A DNA stretch of 64,000 bases, from positions 186,001-250,000 of the forward strand of contig NZ_AP022601.1 in assembly GCF_010726765.1 (NCBI RefSeq), written 5' to 3'. The notes beneath the pieces are model-generated. The model ran no database searches. It was not told the DNA's origin and saw only the letters and a list, made by a program, of their open reading frames with translations. Source of the stretch: Mycobacterium gallinarum. Lineage in GTDB: Bacteria; Actinomycetota; Actinomycetes; Mycobacteriales; Mycobacteriaceae. The translations under genes and the position numbers were made by a program. This document shows, in pieces, positions 38,920 through 48,153 of this stretch (positions are counted from its first letter, which is position 1; the number at the start of each line of letters is the position of its first letter).

Positions 38920-39273
38920 GTGGCTCTACTGGAAGTGAATCAGGACGTTCGCGACGCTGCTGTCGTGGTATCGGCGGCGGGCGAGGTCGATTCGGCGAGT
39001 TTCACCAACCTGGAGTTCCATCTCGATACCGCCCTGAAGAGGGCTCTCGATCATCCGGCCTTGCTGCTGGTCATCGATCTTTCGGAGGTCACGCATTTCG
39101 GCAGCGCAGGGCTCAACGCGGTGCTCGAATGCCACGAGCAGGGACAGTCCCTGGGGGTCGCCGTCCGCGTAACCGCTGCCCACCCAGAGGTGCTGCGTCC
39201 GATCCAGATCACCAAGCTCGACGCGATCCTGCGGGTCTATCCGAGTATCCCCGCCGCACTCGATGGACATTGA
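38920..39273 (+). CDS. STAS-domain anti-anti-sigma factor (first of two)
   Basis: 117 residues from GTG 38920. STAS layout with VVVSAAGEVDSASF, VIDLSEVTHFGSAGLNAVLE and the phosphorylatable Ser62 in FGSAGL. Such proteins are inactivated by serine phosphorylation by an RsbW-type kinase and activated by PP2C phosphatases, and then bind the anti-sigma factor. Its end overlaps the start of the giant sensor by eleven bases, so the two are coupled. A GGGTAC element in front (38876) recalls a SigF -10, but without a fitting -35. Confidence 0.87.
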   Translation: MALLEVNQDVRDAAVVVSAAGEVDSASFTNLEFHLDTALKRALDHPALLLVIDLSEVTHFGSAGLNAVLECHEQGQSLGVAVRVTAAHPEVLRPIQITKLDAILRVYPSIPAALDGH

Positions 39274-42200
39274 CATGAGCGGTACAGCCGGCGAGCGCGA
39301 TGGCGTGGCCACCGTTTTCAGCGCGGACGCGGAAGTCGGTTTCGACCTTGCCCAGGTGGACTGGGAGGGCACCCCACTCGGTTCGCCGCATCAGTGGCCG
39401 CAGAGCCTACAGACGGCGGTCGGCATCCTGCTGTCCACGCGTTTCTCGATGTGGATGGCGTGGGGACCGGATTTGACGTTCTTCTGCAATGCCGCGTACC
39501 GACGCGACACGCTGGGCCGGAAGTACCCGTGGGCGTTGGGCCGACCGGCCCGGGAGGTGTGGGCGGAGATCTGGGACGACATCGGACCGCGAATCGACGG
39601 GGTCTTGTCCACCGGAGAAGCCACCTGGGACTCGGAGCTGTTGCTCTTCTTGGAGCGTTCCGGATACCAGGAGGAGACCTATCACACGTTCTCCTACAGT
39701 CCGCTGCGCGACGACGACAATCAGATCGTCGGCATGCTGTGCGTGGTCAGCGAGGACACGCAGCAGGTGATCGGCGAGCGGCGGATGGCGACGCTGCGCG
39801 ATCTTGGCTCCGATCCGAGCGTTGTGCGCAGCGAGGAAGAGTCACTCGCTTTCGCCGATCGCCAGCTCGGCCAAAATTTGCGCGACCTCCCGTTCACGCT
39901 GACCTACCTGCTCGATGACAGCGGTGACGCCCGGCTCACCGGTTCGAGCGGTATCGCCCCCGGGCATCCTGCGGCTCCTTTGCTGATCCCCGCGGGCGAG
40001 AACCGGCCGTGGCCGGTAGCCGAGGCTGCTGACGGCGACACGCTCTCGGTAGTTCTGGACGGGTTGCCGGATCTGCCCACGGGGGATTGGCGCGACCCGC
40101 CCACCGAGGCACTTTTGGTGCCGTTGCTGCTGCAGCAGGGCGGCACTCCTCGCGGATTCCTGGTGGCTGCGCTGAACCGTTACCGCCCCTTGGACGATGC
40201 CTACCGCGACTTCGTGACGCTCGTCGCGGGGCACATCGCCTCCGGTATCGGCAGCGCGAGAAGCTTCCGCGACCAGCAACGCCGGGCGGAAGAGCTGGCC
40301 GAACTGGATCGTGCCAAGACGACGTTCTTCTCCAATATCAGCCACGAATTCCGAACACCCCTGACGTTGATCCTCGACCCCGTCGACCAGCTGCGGGGTC
40401 GTGCCGAACTCGACGAGCCGACCCGCCAGGAACTGGATACCGTGTGGCGCAACGGGTTACGGCTGACCAAGCTGGTCAATTCGTTGCTGGATTTCTCGCG
40501 TTTCGAGGCCGGCCGCACCCACGCGCACTTCGTGCCGGTCGACATTGCGACCGTCACCGCAGAGCTTGCGAGCGTGTTTCGGTCCGCTGTCGAACGGGCG
40601 GGTCTTGGTTTTGTCGTCGACTGCCCGCCTCTTGATGATGTCGTCTACATCGATCGCGACATGTGGGAGAAGGTGATTCTCAACCTGCTCTCGAACGCGT
40701 TGAAGTTCACCTTTGAAGGCAGCATCGCCGTAGGTGTCCGCGGCGAGAACGGCGAAGCGGTGGTGACCGTGGCGGATACGGGCATCGGCGTAGCGGCCGC
40801 GGAGATACCCCGGCTGTTCGAACGCTTCCACCGCATCGAAAATGTTCGCTCCCGATCCAACGAGGGCAGTGGTATCGGATTAGCCCTTGTCAAGGAGTTG
40901 GTCGAGGCCCACCGCGGCAGCATCGAGGCCGACAGCGCCGAAGGTGTGGGGACCACCTTCACCATTCGTATACCGTGCGGCACCGCGAATCTGCCCACCG
41001 CCGAGGTCGAGACGGCGGATGCCAGCCGGGAATCGTCGGCAATTGCCGAACCCTATGTGCAGGAGGCATTGCGCTGGATCCCCGCCGAGGCTCGTCTAAC
41101 GGCCCAGGAGTCCGGGGTACAAGGTGAGGACGCGTCGGGTGCGGACACTCGGAAGCCGATCCGCGCGCTGATCGCGGACGACAACGCCGATATGCGCGAT
41201 TATCTGGTGCGCCTGCTGAGTAACGACGGCTACGAGGTCGACGCGGTCACCGACGGACTGCAGGCCCTGGACGCAGCTCGTACCAGCCTGCCGGACATCG
41301 TCGTGAGTGACGTGATGATGCCGCAGCTCGACGGGCTGGGGCTGGTGGCGGCTCTGCGTTCGGATCCGCGGACGGTGGCGATACCGGTGTTGCTGCTATC
41401 CGCACGTGCCGGGCAGGAGGCGTCGATCGGTGGTCTGCAGGCCGGCGCCGACGACTACCTCACCAAGCCGTTCGCGGCCGCGGAACTGCTTGCGCGTGTG
41501 CGTGCCAACGTCGGGCTGGCGCGGATGCGCAGTCATCACGCCCGCTGGCGCACCGCGCTCGTCGACTCGCTGCAAGAAGCGTTCTTCGTCTGCGACGAAC
41601 ACGGGACCGTCATCGAGATCAACGCATCGTTCACCGACATCCTCGGGTTCGGCGTCGAGGGTCTGCCATACCAACCCATTTACCCGTGGTGGCCATCGGC
41701 CGACACGGATCCCGATGCGCACAATGCCGCGGCAGAGGCATTCGCGACCCTGTTGAACGAACCGCACGGCACGATAACGCTGCCGGTCACCCATCGTGAC
41801 GGACATCGGCTATGGGTGACCGCGACGTTCAACCACATCGATGATCCCGATGACGGTCGCCACCTCATGGTCGGAACGTTCCGCGACGTCACCGCCGAGC
41901 ACTACACGGTGCAACGCGATACCGCACTCGCTGCACTCAATCAGCAACTCGCACAGGCAGACTCGCTCGGCGATGCCGTGCGTGCAGCTGCCGATGAGCT
42001 TTGTATCGTCTGGTCGGCGCGCAGCGTGGTGGCGCTCACCTTCCCGGTTGACGAGGCCGATAGCGACCCGTCGGATGTGGTGTGCAGCGGTGCTCCCGTG
42101 TCGTGGGAGCAGTTGACGCCCCGCGCTCGCGACATCATCAGGGCGCGGCAGAGTGGTGACTTACTGGCCTCGGCCACAACGGAACCCGGAATGGCGGCAA

Positions 42201-43423
42201 TCGCGCTGCAGCACCCGGACGGTGTGCTCGTGTTGTTCGTCGAACTCGAAGAGCGGCGGCCTTTTACGTCGGAGGACCACACACTGCTCACCGTGTTCGC
42301 CGGGCGTCTGGGCCAGGGGCTGCAGCGTTTGCGCAACCTGGACCAGCAGCGCGAAACCGCATTGGCTTTGCAACATGCGATCCTCGGTCCCGATGTTTCG
42401 GGCGGGTTCGCGGTGCGATACCAGCCGGCCACCCGGCCGCTGCACGTCGGCGGCGACTGGTACGACGTGGTCAATCTGGACGACGGCCGTGTCGCCCTGA
42501 TCGTCGGCGACTGCGTCGGCCACGGGCTGGCGGCGGCGACGGTGATGGGTCAGCTCCGAAGCGCATGTCGCGCACTGCTACTCGAACAATCCAGCCCGTC
42601 CGCGGCGCTAATGGCTCTCGACCGGTTCGCCGCCCGCCTGGAAGGTGCGCGGTGTACGACGGCGTTCTGCGCGGTGCTGAATCCGGACACCGGAGAAATC
42701 GTGTATTCCAGTGCCGGCCACCCTCCGCCGATTCTGGTCAACGCCGATCGCAGCACACGGTTGCTCGACGGCGCGGCGGCGACTCCGCTCGGGCTGCGGT
42801 ACGACCGCTCACGACCCGAGGCCCGCGAGACCATGCCCGCCCGCTCGACGCTGTTGTTGTACACCGACGGTTTGATCGAGCGTCGTCGTGAATCGCTGGA
42901 CCTGGGGATTCGCCGTGCCACCGATCTCGTCAAAGACAATCGGGACACCGCGCTCGAGGGCCTCGCCGATGAGATCATGTCGCGCCTCGCGCCCGGCGAC
43001 GGCTACCAGGACGATGTCGCCGTTCTGCTGTACCGGCAGCCCGCGTCACTCGAAATCGACATCGCCGCGGACGTGGGCGAGCTTGCGTCGACTCGCGCTA
43101 CGCTGCGCAGCTGGCTGATTCGTGCCGGCCTGGATGCCGAACAGACGTTGGATGTGCTCATCGCCGTGGGCGAAGCGGTTGCCAATTCGATCGAGCACGG
43201 ACACCGTGAGCACCGCGATGGCACGGTCCGTCTGCGTGCGACGGCTTTGGCGGACCGATTGCACCTGACCGTGGTCGATACCGGGTCGTGGCGACCACCG
43301 AAGGCCGACCCCACTTCATTTCGGGGTCGGGGCATCATGCTGATGCGCGCATTGATGCAGGATGTGACCATTGAGCCGGGTGATTCCGGCACGACAGTTC
43401 GCATGCACACGGGGATCGCCTGA
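39263..43423 (+). CDS. All-in-one PAS-GAF-HK-REC-PAS-GAF-PP2C-RsbW signalling protein
   Basis: 1386 residues in one chain. PAS-like sensor (about 1-165), GAF (170-330), histidine kinase with phospho-acceptor His361 in SNISHEFRTPL and an ATPase domain with LSNALKFT and GSGIGLALVKEL (to about 575), receiver domain with Asp683 in IVVSDVMMPQLDG (630-755), PAS (760-880), GAF (890-1030), SpoIIE/PP2C phosphatase with GGDWYDVV and GDCVGHGLAAA (1040-1250) and a C-terminal RsbW-like anti-sigma kinase ATPase with EAVANSIEHG (1255-1386). A phosphorelay, a phosphatase and its opposing kinase are combined. STAS genes flank it on both sides with overlaps, presumably its substrates. The linked sigma factor is not encoded beside it. 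Confidence 0.92.
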   Translation: MDIDMSGTAGERDGVATVFSADAEVGFDLAQVDWEGTPLGSPHQWPQSLQTAVGILLSTRFSMWMAWGPDLTFFCNAAYRRDTLGRKYPWALGRPAREVWAEIWDDIGPRIDGVLSTGEATWDSELLLFLERSGYQEETYHTFSYSPLRDDDNQIVGMLCVVSEDTQQVIGERRMATLRDLGSDPSVVRSEEESLAFADRQLGQNLRDLPFTLTYLLDDSGDARLTGSSGIAPGHPAAPLLIPAGENRPWPVAEAADGDTLSVVLDGLPDLPTGDWRDPPTEALLVPLLLQQGGTPRGFLVAALNRYRPLDDAYRDFVTLVAGHIASGIGSARSFRDQQRRAEELAELDRAKTTFFSNISHEFRTPLTLILDPVDQLRGRAELDEPTRQELDTVWRNGLRLTKLVNSLLDFSRFEAGRTHAHFVPVDIATVTAELASVFRSAVERAGLGFVVDCPPLDDVVYIDRDMWEKVILNLLSNALKFTFEGSIAVGVRGENGEAVVTVADTGIGVAAAEIPRLFERFHRIENVRSRSNEGSGIGLALVKELVEAHRGSIEADSAEGVGTTFTIRIPCGTANLPTAEVETADASRESSAIAEPYVQEALRWIPAEARLTAQESGVQGEDASGADTRKPIRALIADDNADMRDYLVRLLSNDGYEVDAVTDGLQALDAARTSLPDIVVSDVMMPQLDGLGLVAALRSDPRTVAIPVLLLSARAGQEASIGGLQAGADDYLTKPFAAAELLARVRANVGLARMRSHHARWRTALVDSLQEAFFVCDEHGTVIEINASFTDILGFGVEGLPYQPIYPWWPSADTDPDAHNAAAEAFATLLNEPHGTITLPVTHRDGHRLWVTATFNHIDDPDDGRHLMVGTFRDVTAEHYTVQRDTALAALNQQLAQADSLGDAVRAAADELCIVWSARSVVALTFPVDEADSDPSDVVCSGAPVSWEQLTPRARDIIRARQSGDLLASATTEPGMAAIALQHPDGVLVLFVELEERRPFTSEDHTLLTVFAGRLGQGLQRLRNLDQQRETALALQHAILGPDVSGGFAVRYQPATRPLHVGGDWYDVVNLDDGRVALIVGDCVGHGLAAATVMGQLRSACRALLLEQSSPSAALMALDRFAARLEGARCTTAFCAVLNPDTGEIVYSSAGHPPPILVNADRSTRLLDGAAATPLGLRYDRSRPEARETMPARSTLLLYTDGLIERRRESLDLGIRRATDLVKDNRDTALEGLADEIMSRLAPGDGYQDDVAVLLYRQPASLEIDIAADVGELASTRATLRSWLIRAGLDAEQTLDVLIAVGEAVANSIEHGHREHRDGTVRLRATALADRLHLTVVDTGSWRPPKADPTSFRGRGIMLMRALMQDVTIEPGDSGTTVRMHTGIA

Positions 43424-43728
43424 TGGCCACTCCGCTTTCTGTCCGTACCAGTCTTGACGACGGCACCGCGGTGCTGAGTGTGGTCGGCGAAATCGATATG
43501 AGCAATGTCGGCGTGTTCACGACCGCGATCGCCGACGCGATGGTCCCGGCTTCGCATGACGGCGGTGTTTTGACGATCGACCTGACCCGCGTCGAGTACT
43601 TGGACAGCGCCGCCATTGGCGCATTGTTCGATCAGGCCGAGCGCATCCGCCTGCTCGTCAACCCGATGCTGATGCCGGTCCTCAGGGTCAGTGGTCTCAC
43701 CAACGTGACTTCTGTGGTAGCTCGATAG
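43423..43728 (+). CDS. STAS-domain anti-anti-sigma factor (second of two)
   Basis: 101 residues; start codon overlaps the giant sensor stop by one base (TGATGG). A compact STAS domain: AVLSVVGEIDMSNVGVF, LTIDLTRVEYLDSAAIGALFDQ with phosphorylatable Ser62 in YLDSAAI. Compared with the first STAS protein it is closer to RsbV and SpoIIAA consensus. It is the natural substrate of the PP2C and RsbW-like domains encoded immediately upstream. A strong hairpin follows 30 bases after its stop and ends the operon. Confidence 0.9.
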   Translation: MATPLSVRTSLDDGTAVLSVVGEIDMSNVGVFTTAIADAMVPASHDGGVLTIDLTRVEYLDSAAIGALFDQAERIRLLVNPMLMPVLRVSGLTNVTSVVAR

Positions 43729-43757
43729 CAGCACTGCGTCGGTGACCAACGACCGAA

Positions 43758-43785
43758 GAGGGGCCGCAGAGGTCTGCGGCCCCTC
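43758..43785. terminator. Bidirectional hairpin terminator
   Basis: GAGGGGCCGCAGA (43758-43770) pairs perfectly with TCTGCGGCCCCTC (43773-43785) around a two-base loop, a 13-bp GC-rich stem. It lies between converging stop codons at 43728 and 43801. Confidence 0.85.
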
Positions 43786-43800
43786 CCGGTCACCAACCAC

Positions 43801-44067
43801 CTATTCCGGGTTCTTGGCGTATCGCAGCAGGAAGGCTGCCGACACGAATGCGGCGCCGAGGGCGAAGACACTCCACAGCACCAACGGGAAGACCAGCGAG
43901 ATGGGGGACCAACCGACGCTGGAGAACGTCGCGGCGGTGTAAACCAACCAGAACACCCGATAGATGGACCACAGCGCGGCGATGCCTGCGCTGATCCCGA
44001 TGACGAGGCTGTACGTGCGGTCGACCTGGCTGATCTGTTCCTGGACGCGGGTAGGCACGATGTTCAT
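43801..44067 (-). CDS. Small two-helix membrane protein
   Basis: 88 residues from ATG 44067, behind GAAGGAA; the open frame upstream to 44223 is not credible protein. A short amphipathic start (RVQEQISQVDRTYSL) is followed by two or three hydrophobic helices (LVIGISAGIAALWSIYRVFWLVY and LVFPLVLWSVFALGAAFVSAAFLL). I do not recognise a family. It is preceded by a leader of about 100 bases holding the 18-bp motif that also precedes the phosphatidyltransferase operon at 26 kb, which suggests shared control. Confidence 0.65.
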   Translation of the reverse strand: MNIVPTRVQEQISQVDRTYSLVIGISAGIAALWSIYRVFWLVYTAATFSSVGWSPISLVFPLVLWSVFALGAAFVSAAFLLRYAKNPE

Positions 44068-44136
44068 TGCGGTTTCCTTCAGGTCATGCGGCGCCCGTTT
44101 GGCGTCGTCAGTGCGGCAAGTACATCGAGCAGGGAC

Positions 44137-44154
44137 GGCTACCGATCCCAAGAA
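44137..44154 (-). repeat. 18-bp leader motif, copy B
   Basis: Minus strand TTCTTGGGATCGGTAGCC, identical to 26093-26110, about 70-90 bases upstream of the small membrane protein gene. A CGGGTT element also occurs upstream of both copies but at different spacing. No other clear similarity was seen between the leaders. Confidence 0.55.
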
Positions 44155-44223
44155 TTGCGGTCCACAACCCGGCTTCGTCTGTGGTGTTGCTGTGAAAAGC
44201 CTGTCAGACCTGCGGCTCAGCAA

Positions 44224-44253
44224 TTGACAGGCGACAGTTTGACTGGCTACATA
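44224..44253 (+). promoter_or_regulatory. Probable housekeeping promoter of the stand-alone mmpL gene
   Basis: TTGACA (44224-44229), 18-base spacer, TACATA (44248-44253). A perfect inverted repeat GTTTC-AAGC-GAAAC (44267-44280) lies just downstream of the expected start site and could be an operator or leader hairpin. The 273-base stretch 44068-44340 contains no gene. Confidence 0.55.
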
Positions 44254-44340
44254 TATGCGCAGTCATGTTTCAAGCGAAACGGAACGTGTAACGCGCGCGG
44301 CTTCTTGTAGGCCCGGGTGGAGGGGCCGGTAGTCCGACTG

Positions 44341-47196
44341 ATGAGTTCTGTGTCGACGGAGCGATCGAAGATCGCGCACACCATTCGCGTGCTCGCCGTG
44401 CCGATTGTGCTGGGCTGGATGGTCCTGACTGTCGTCACCAACGCCTTCGTGCCTTCGCTGGAGAAGGTGGGCGAGGCCCAAGCCGTTTCGATGAACGCAC
44501 ACGACGCGCCGGCCTTCATCGCGATGCAGCGCATCGGTGCAAACTTCGAAGAGTTCGACTCAGACAGCAATGCGATGGTCATCCTCGAAGGTGACAAGCC
44601 GCTGGGCGACGAGGCCCATCGGTATTACGACGAGTTGATCAAGGCTTTCCGGGCCGACTCAGAACATGTAGAGCACGTCGCGGACTTCTGGAGCGATCCG
44701 CTGACGGCCGCGGGCGCACAGAGCAGCGACGGCAAGTCGGCCTACGTTCAGCTCTATCTGCGCGGAAACATGGGCGAGACGCGGGCCAACGAGTCCATCG
44801 CCGCCGTGCGCGAGATCATCGAGCAGACGCCCACTCCGCCAGGTGTGAAGTCCTACGTCACCGGTGGGGCGGCGATGAATGCCGACCAGCGCGTCGCCGG
44901 GGACAAGGGTGCCGCCAAGGCCACGCTCGTGACCCTCGTCGTCATCTTCGTCATGCTGCTGGTCGTCTACCGCTCGATCGCCACCACGATCCTGATCCTG
45001 CTCATGGTCTTCATCGAGCTCGGCGCCTCCCGCGGAATCGTCGCGTTTCTCGGCAACGCGGGCGTCATGGGGTTGTCGACCTTCGCGACCAGCCTGCTGA
45101 CGCTCATCGCGATTGCCGCAGGCACCGACTACGCGATCTTCCTCATTGGCCGTTACCAAGAGGCGCGCGGAGATGGCGAAGATCGGGAAGCCGCGTACTA
45201 CACGATGTTTCACGGGACCGCGCACGTGGTGCTCGGCTCGGGGCTCACCATCGCCGGCGCGCTCCTGTGTCTCAAATTCACCCGTCTGCCCTGGTTCCAG
45301 ACGATGGCGGTGCCCTGTGCGGTCGGCATCCTCGTCGCCGTTCTCGCGGCGCTGACCCTGGGCCCCGCGGTGATCGCGATCGGAGGCCGGTTCGGGCTTT
45401 TCGAGCCCAAACGCGCAATCAACTCGCGCGGGTGGCGCCGAATCGGTGTGGTCGTCGTCCGGTGGCCCGGCCCGATTCTGGTGGCGACGTGTGCGCTTGC
45501 GCTGATCGGTCTGCTCGCCCTGCCGGGCTACAAGACCGACTACGACGGCCGCCACTTCATGCCCGAGGACACGCCGGCCAACATCGGATATGCGGTCGCT
45601 GACCGGCATTTCGACAGCGCCCGGATGAACCCCGAGCTGATGATGGTGGAAAGCGATCACGACCTACGGAACTCGGCGGACTTCCTGGTGATCGACAAGA
45701 TCGCCAAGGCGCTCTTTCGGGTGCCGGGAATCGCGCGGGTGCAGACCATCACCCGTCCTGACGGGAAACCGATCGAGCACACCACGATTCCGTTCCTGCT
45801 CGGCATGCAGGGCACGACAAACCAGCTGAACCAGAAGTACAACCAGGACCGTATGGCCGACATGCTGGTTCAGGCCGATGAGATGCAGACGACCATCGAC
45901 ACGCTCACAAAGATGTCGGCACTCACCGAGCAAATGGCCGCCGTCACCCACAGCATGGTCGCCAAGACCAGGGACATGACCGTCGACATCGCCGAATTAC
46001 GAGACAACATCGCCAATTTCGACGATTTCTTCCGGCCGATGCGAAACTACCTCTACTGGGAACCGCACTGCTACAACATCCCGGTCTGCTGGTCGATCCG
46101 GTCCGTGTTCGACACCCTCGACGGCGTCGACATCATGACGGCCGACATCCAGCAGTTGTTGCCCGATCTGGAACATCTCGACACGCTGATGCCGCAGCTG
46201 GTCGCGCTGATGCCCGCGCAGATCCAGACGATGAAGACGATGAAGTCGATGATGCTGACCATGTATGCCACCCAGAAGGGCATGCAGGATCAGATGGCTG
46301 CGCAGCAAGAGAATTCGTCAGCGATGGGTGACGCATTCGACGACTCGATGAACGACGATTCGTTCTACCTCCCGCCGGAGGTGTTCGAGAACGAGGACTT
46401 CAAACGCGGCATCAAGAACTTCATCTCACCCGACGGCAAGTCGGTGCGCTTCATCATCGAGCACGACGGCGATCCGGCCACCCCCGAGGGCATTGAGCGC
46501 ATCGACGCGCTCAAGCAGGCGGCCAAGGAAGCCATCAAGGGCACGCCGCTGGAAGGCTCGACGATCTTCCTCGGCGGCACTGCGGCGACCTACAAGGACA
46601 TGCGCGACGGGTCCAACTACGACCTGCTGATCGCCGGGCTGTCCGCTGCAGCACTGATTTTCATCATCATGCTGCTCATCACGCGTAGCGTGGTGGCGTC
46701 CGCGGTGATCGTGGGCACCGTATTGCTTTCGCTGGGGACGTCCTTCGGGCTTTCAGTGCTGGTATGGCAGTACCTCCTCGGCATCCGATTGCACTGGATC
46801 GTTCTGGTCATGTCGGTGATCCTCTTGCTCGCAGTCGGTTCCGACTACAACCTGTTGCTCGTCTCCCGGTTCAAGGAAGAACTGCACCACGGACTGAAGA
46901 CGGCGATCATCCGGGCCATGGCGGGATCGGGTTCGGTGGTGACGTCGGCCGGGCTGGTGTTCGCCGCGACCATGGCGTCGTTCGTATTCGGCGACCTACT
47001 GTCCATCGCGCAGGTCGGCAGCACCATTGCGCTGGGTCTACTTTTCGACACCTTGATCGTGCGGTCGTTCATGACGCCGTCGATAGCCGCGCTGATGGGG
47101 CGGTGGTTCTGGTGGCCCCAGGTACCGCAGACGCCCGCGTCGAAGCGTCGGATGCAGAAGATCTTCGGCGACCGCGACGCCGCCGTGCGGTCCTGA
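44341..47196 (+). CDS. MmpL-family RND exporter without adjacent MmpS
   Basis: 951 residues from ATG 44341 (a GTG at 44317 is possible; no clear ribosome-binding site for either). Same architecture as the 11.3-kb MmpL: proton-relay pairs in [14 protein letters not shown] and [14 protein letters not shown], a long periplasmic helical domain rich in Met ([24 protein letters not shown]), and the YWEPHC...C cysteine pair. The two MmpLs share long blocks throughout, so they are paralogues of one branch. No MmpS gene is near, so it may borrow the one at 10.9 kb or act with another. Cargo unknown; siderophore/lipid/drug are the family options. Confidence 0.92.
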   Translation: MSSVSTERSKIAHTIRVLAVPIVLGWMVLTVVTNAFVPSLEKVGEAQAVSMNAHDAPAFIAMQRIGANFEEFDSDSNAMVILEGDKPLGDEAHRYYDELIKAFRADSEHVEHVADFWSDPLTAAGAQSSDGKSAYVQLYLRGNMGETRANESIAAVREIIEQTPTPPGVKSYVTGGAAMNADQRVAGDKGAAKATLVTLVVIFVMLLVVYRSIATTILILLMVFIELGASRGIVAFLGNAGVMGLSTFATSLLTLIAIAAGTDYAIFLIGRYQEARGDGEDREAAYYTMFHGTAHVVLGSGLTIAGALLCLKFTRLPWFQTMAVPCAVGILVAVLAALTLGPAVIAIGGRFGLFEPKRAINSRGWRRIGVVVVRWPGPILVATCALALIGLLALPGYKTDYDGRHFMPEDTPANIGYAVADRHFDSARMNPELMMVESDHDLRNSADFLVIDKIAKALFRVPGIARVQTITRPDGKPIEHTTIPFLLGMQGTTNQLNQKYNQDRMADMLVQADEMQTTIDTLTKMSALTEQMAAVTHSMVAKTRDMTVDIAELRDNIANFDDFFRPMRNYLYWEPHCYNIPVCWSIRSVFDTLDGVDIMTADIQQLLPDLEHLDTLMPQLVALMPAQIQTMKTMKSMMLTMYATQKGMQDQMAAQQENSSAMGDAFDDSMNDDSFYLPPEVFENEDFKRGIKNFISPDGKSVRFIIEHDGDPATPEGIERIDALKQAAKEAIKGTPLEGSTIFLGGTAATYKDMRDGSNYDLLIAGLSAAALIFIIMLLITRSVVASAVIVGTVLLSLGTSFGLSVLVWQYLLGIRLHWIVLVMSVILLLAVGSDYNLLLVSRFKEELHHGLKTAIIRAMAGSGSVVTSAGLVFAATMASFVFGDLLSIAQVGSTIALGLLFDTLIVRSFMTPSIAALMGRWFWWPQVPQTPASKRRMQKIFGDRDAAVRS

Positions 47197-47208
47197 CGCC
47201 GCAAATTC

Positions 47209-48081
47209 CTACCGCGCGGCGTGGCGGCTGAGAAAGTCCACGACAGCATCGGCGAAAAGGTCGTTGCGATCGCCCGCGACCATATGGCCGGCGCCGCCGA
47301 CGTCGACGAAATCGACCTCGGGAAACCTGGCGATGAACGCATCGGCCCGTTCCTGGGTGACGAGGTCGCTCATCTGACCTCGCACCAGCAGCATGGGCAC
47401 ACCCGCGTTGACGATCGTTTGAACGGCGGCGTGCATCCGATCGACCTCGGTCACCTCGGTGGGTGGCAGCGCCGAGGTGCCGTCGATGAATTTCGGATCC
47501 CAGTGCCAGTACCAACGGCCGTCGCGGTGGCGCAGGTTCGCCCGCAGCCCGTCCAGGTCTGTCGGCCGCGGACGGTGCGGGTTGTACTCCTGGATCATGT
47601 CGGCGACTTCGTCCAGTGAATCGAATCCAGACTGCATGCGATCGAACATGAAGTTGTGGATCCGCGATGCGCCCGACTGGTCCATATCGGGCACGATGTC
47701 GACGAGCACGACCGCGCGTGCCGTCCCCGGTGCGAGTTCACCCTCGAGAAGCATCGAGGTGAAGCCCCCGAGCGACGCGCCCACCAACACCGGCTTCGGC
47801 GGCAGATCGCGCAGCACTTCGAGCACGTCGCGCGCGAAGGAGGCGACGCGATAGTCCCCGTCGCTGGACCAGTCGGACTCGCCATGGCCGCGGAAGTCGA
47901 GAGTGATCGCCTGCCATCCACGCCCGGCTACCGCGGCTGCGGCGCGGCCCCAGGACCGGCGGGTCTGCCCGCCACCGTGCAGGAACACCACCGCTGGGGC
48001 CAGCGGATCGCCGATGCGATCGCCGACGATGCGAACGCCGCCGTCGCCGGCCGTGGTGAACGCCTCGGGTGCGGTGGTCAT
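47209..48081 (-). CDS. Alpha/beta hydrolase
   Basis: 290 residues. Oxyanion region VVFLHGGGQTRRSW, the LDFRGHGESDW loop, nucleophile Ser in VLVGASLGGFTS, a cap with MIQEYNPHRPRP and DGRWYWHWDPKF, then the acid and His in GGAGHMVAGDRND. The set fits the epoxide-hydrolase/peroxidase-like branch with a short cap. Substrate unknown. It converges closely with the MmpL gene (12 bases between the stops) and lies 70 bases downstream of the secreted protein gene on the same strand. Confidence 0.88.
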   Translation of the reverse strand: MTTAPEAFTTAGDGGVRIVGDRIGDPLAPAVVFLHGGGQTRRSWGRAAAAVAGRGWQAITLDFRGHGESDWSSDGDYRVASFARDVLEVLRDLPPKPVLVGASLGGFTSMLLEGELAPGTARAVVLVDIVPDMDQSGASRIHNFMFDRMQSGFDSLDEVADMIQEYNPHRPRPTDLDGLRANLRHRDGRWYWHWDPKFIDGTSALPPTEVTEVDRMHAAVQTIVNAGVPMLLVRGQMSDLVTQERADAFIARFPEVDFVDVGGAGHMVAGDRNDLFADAVVDFLSRHAAR

Positions 48082-48153
48082 CTTGTTTTCATAACGCGGA
48101 TGCGTCCGGTCCGCGACGACATCGAGGAATTCAGTGCCGTTATGCGGCGCGAA

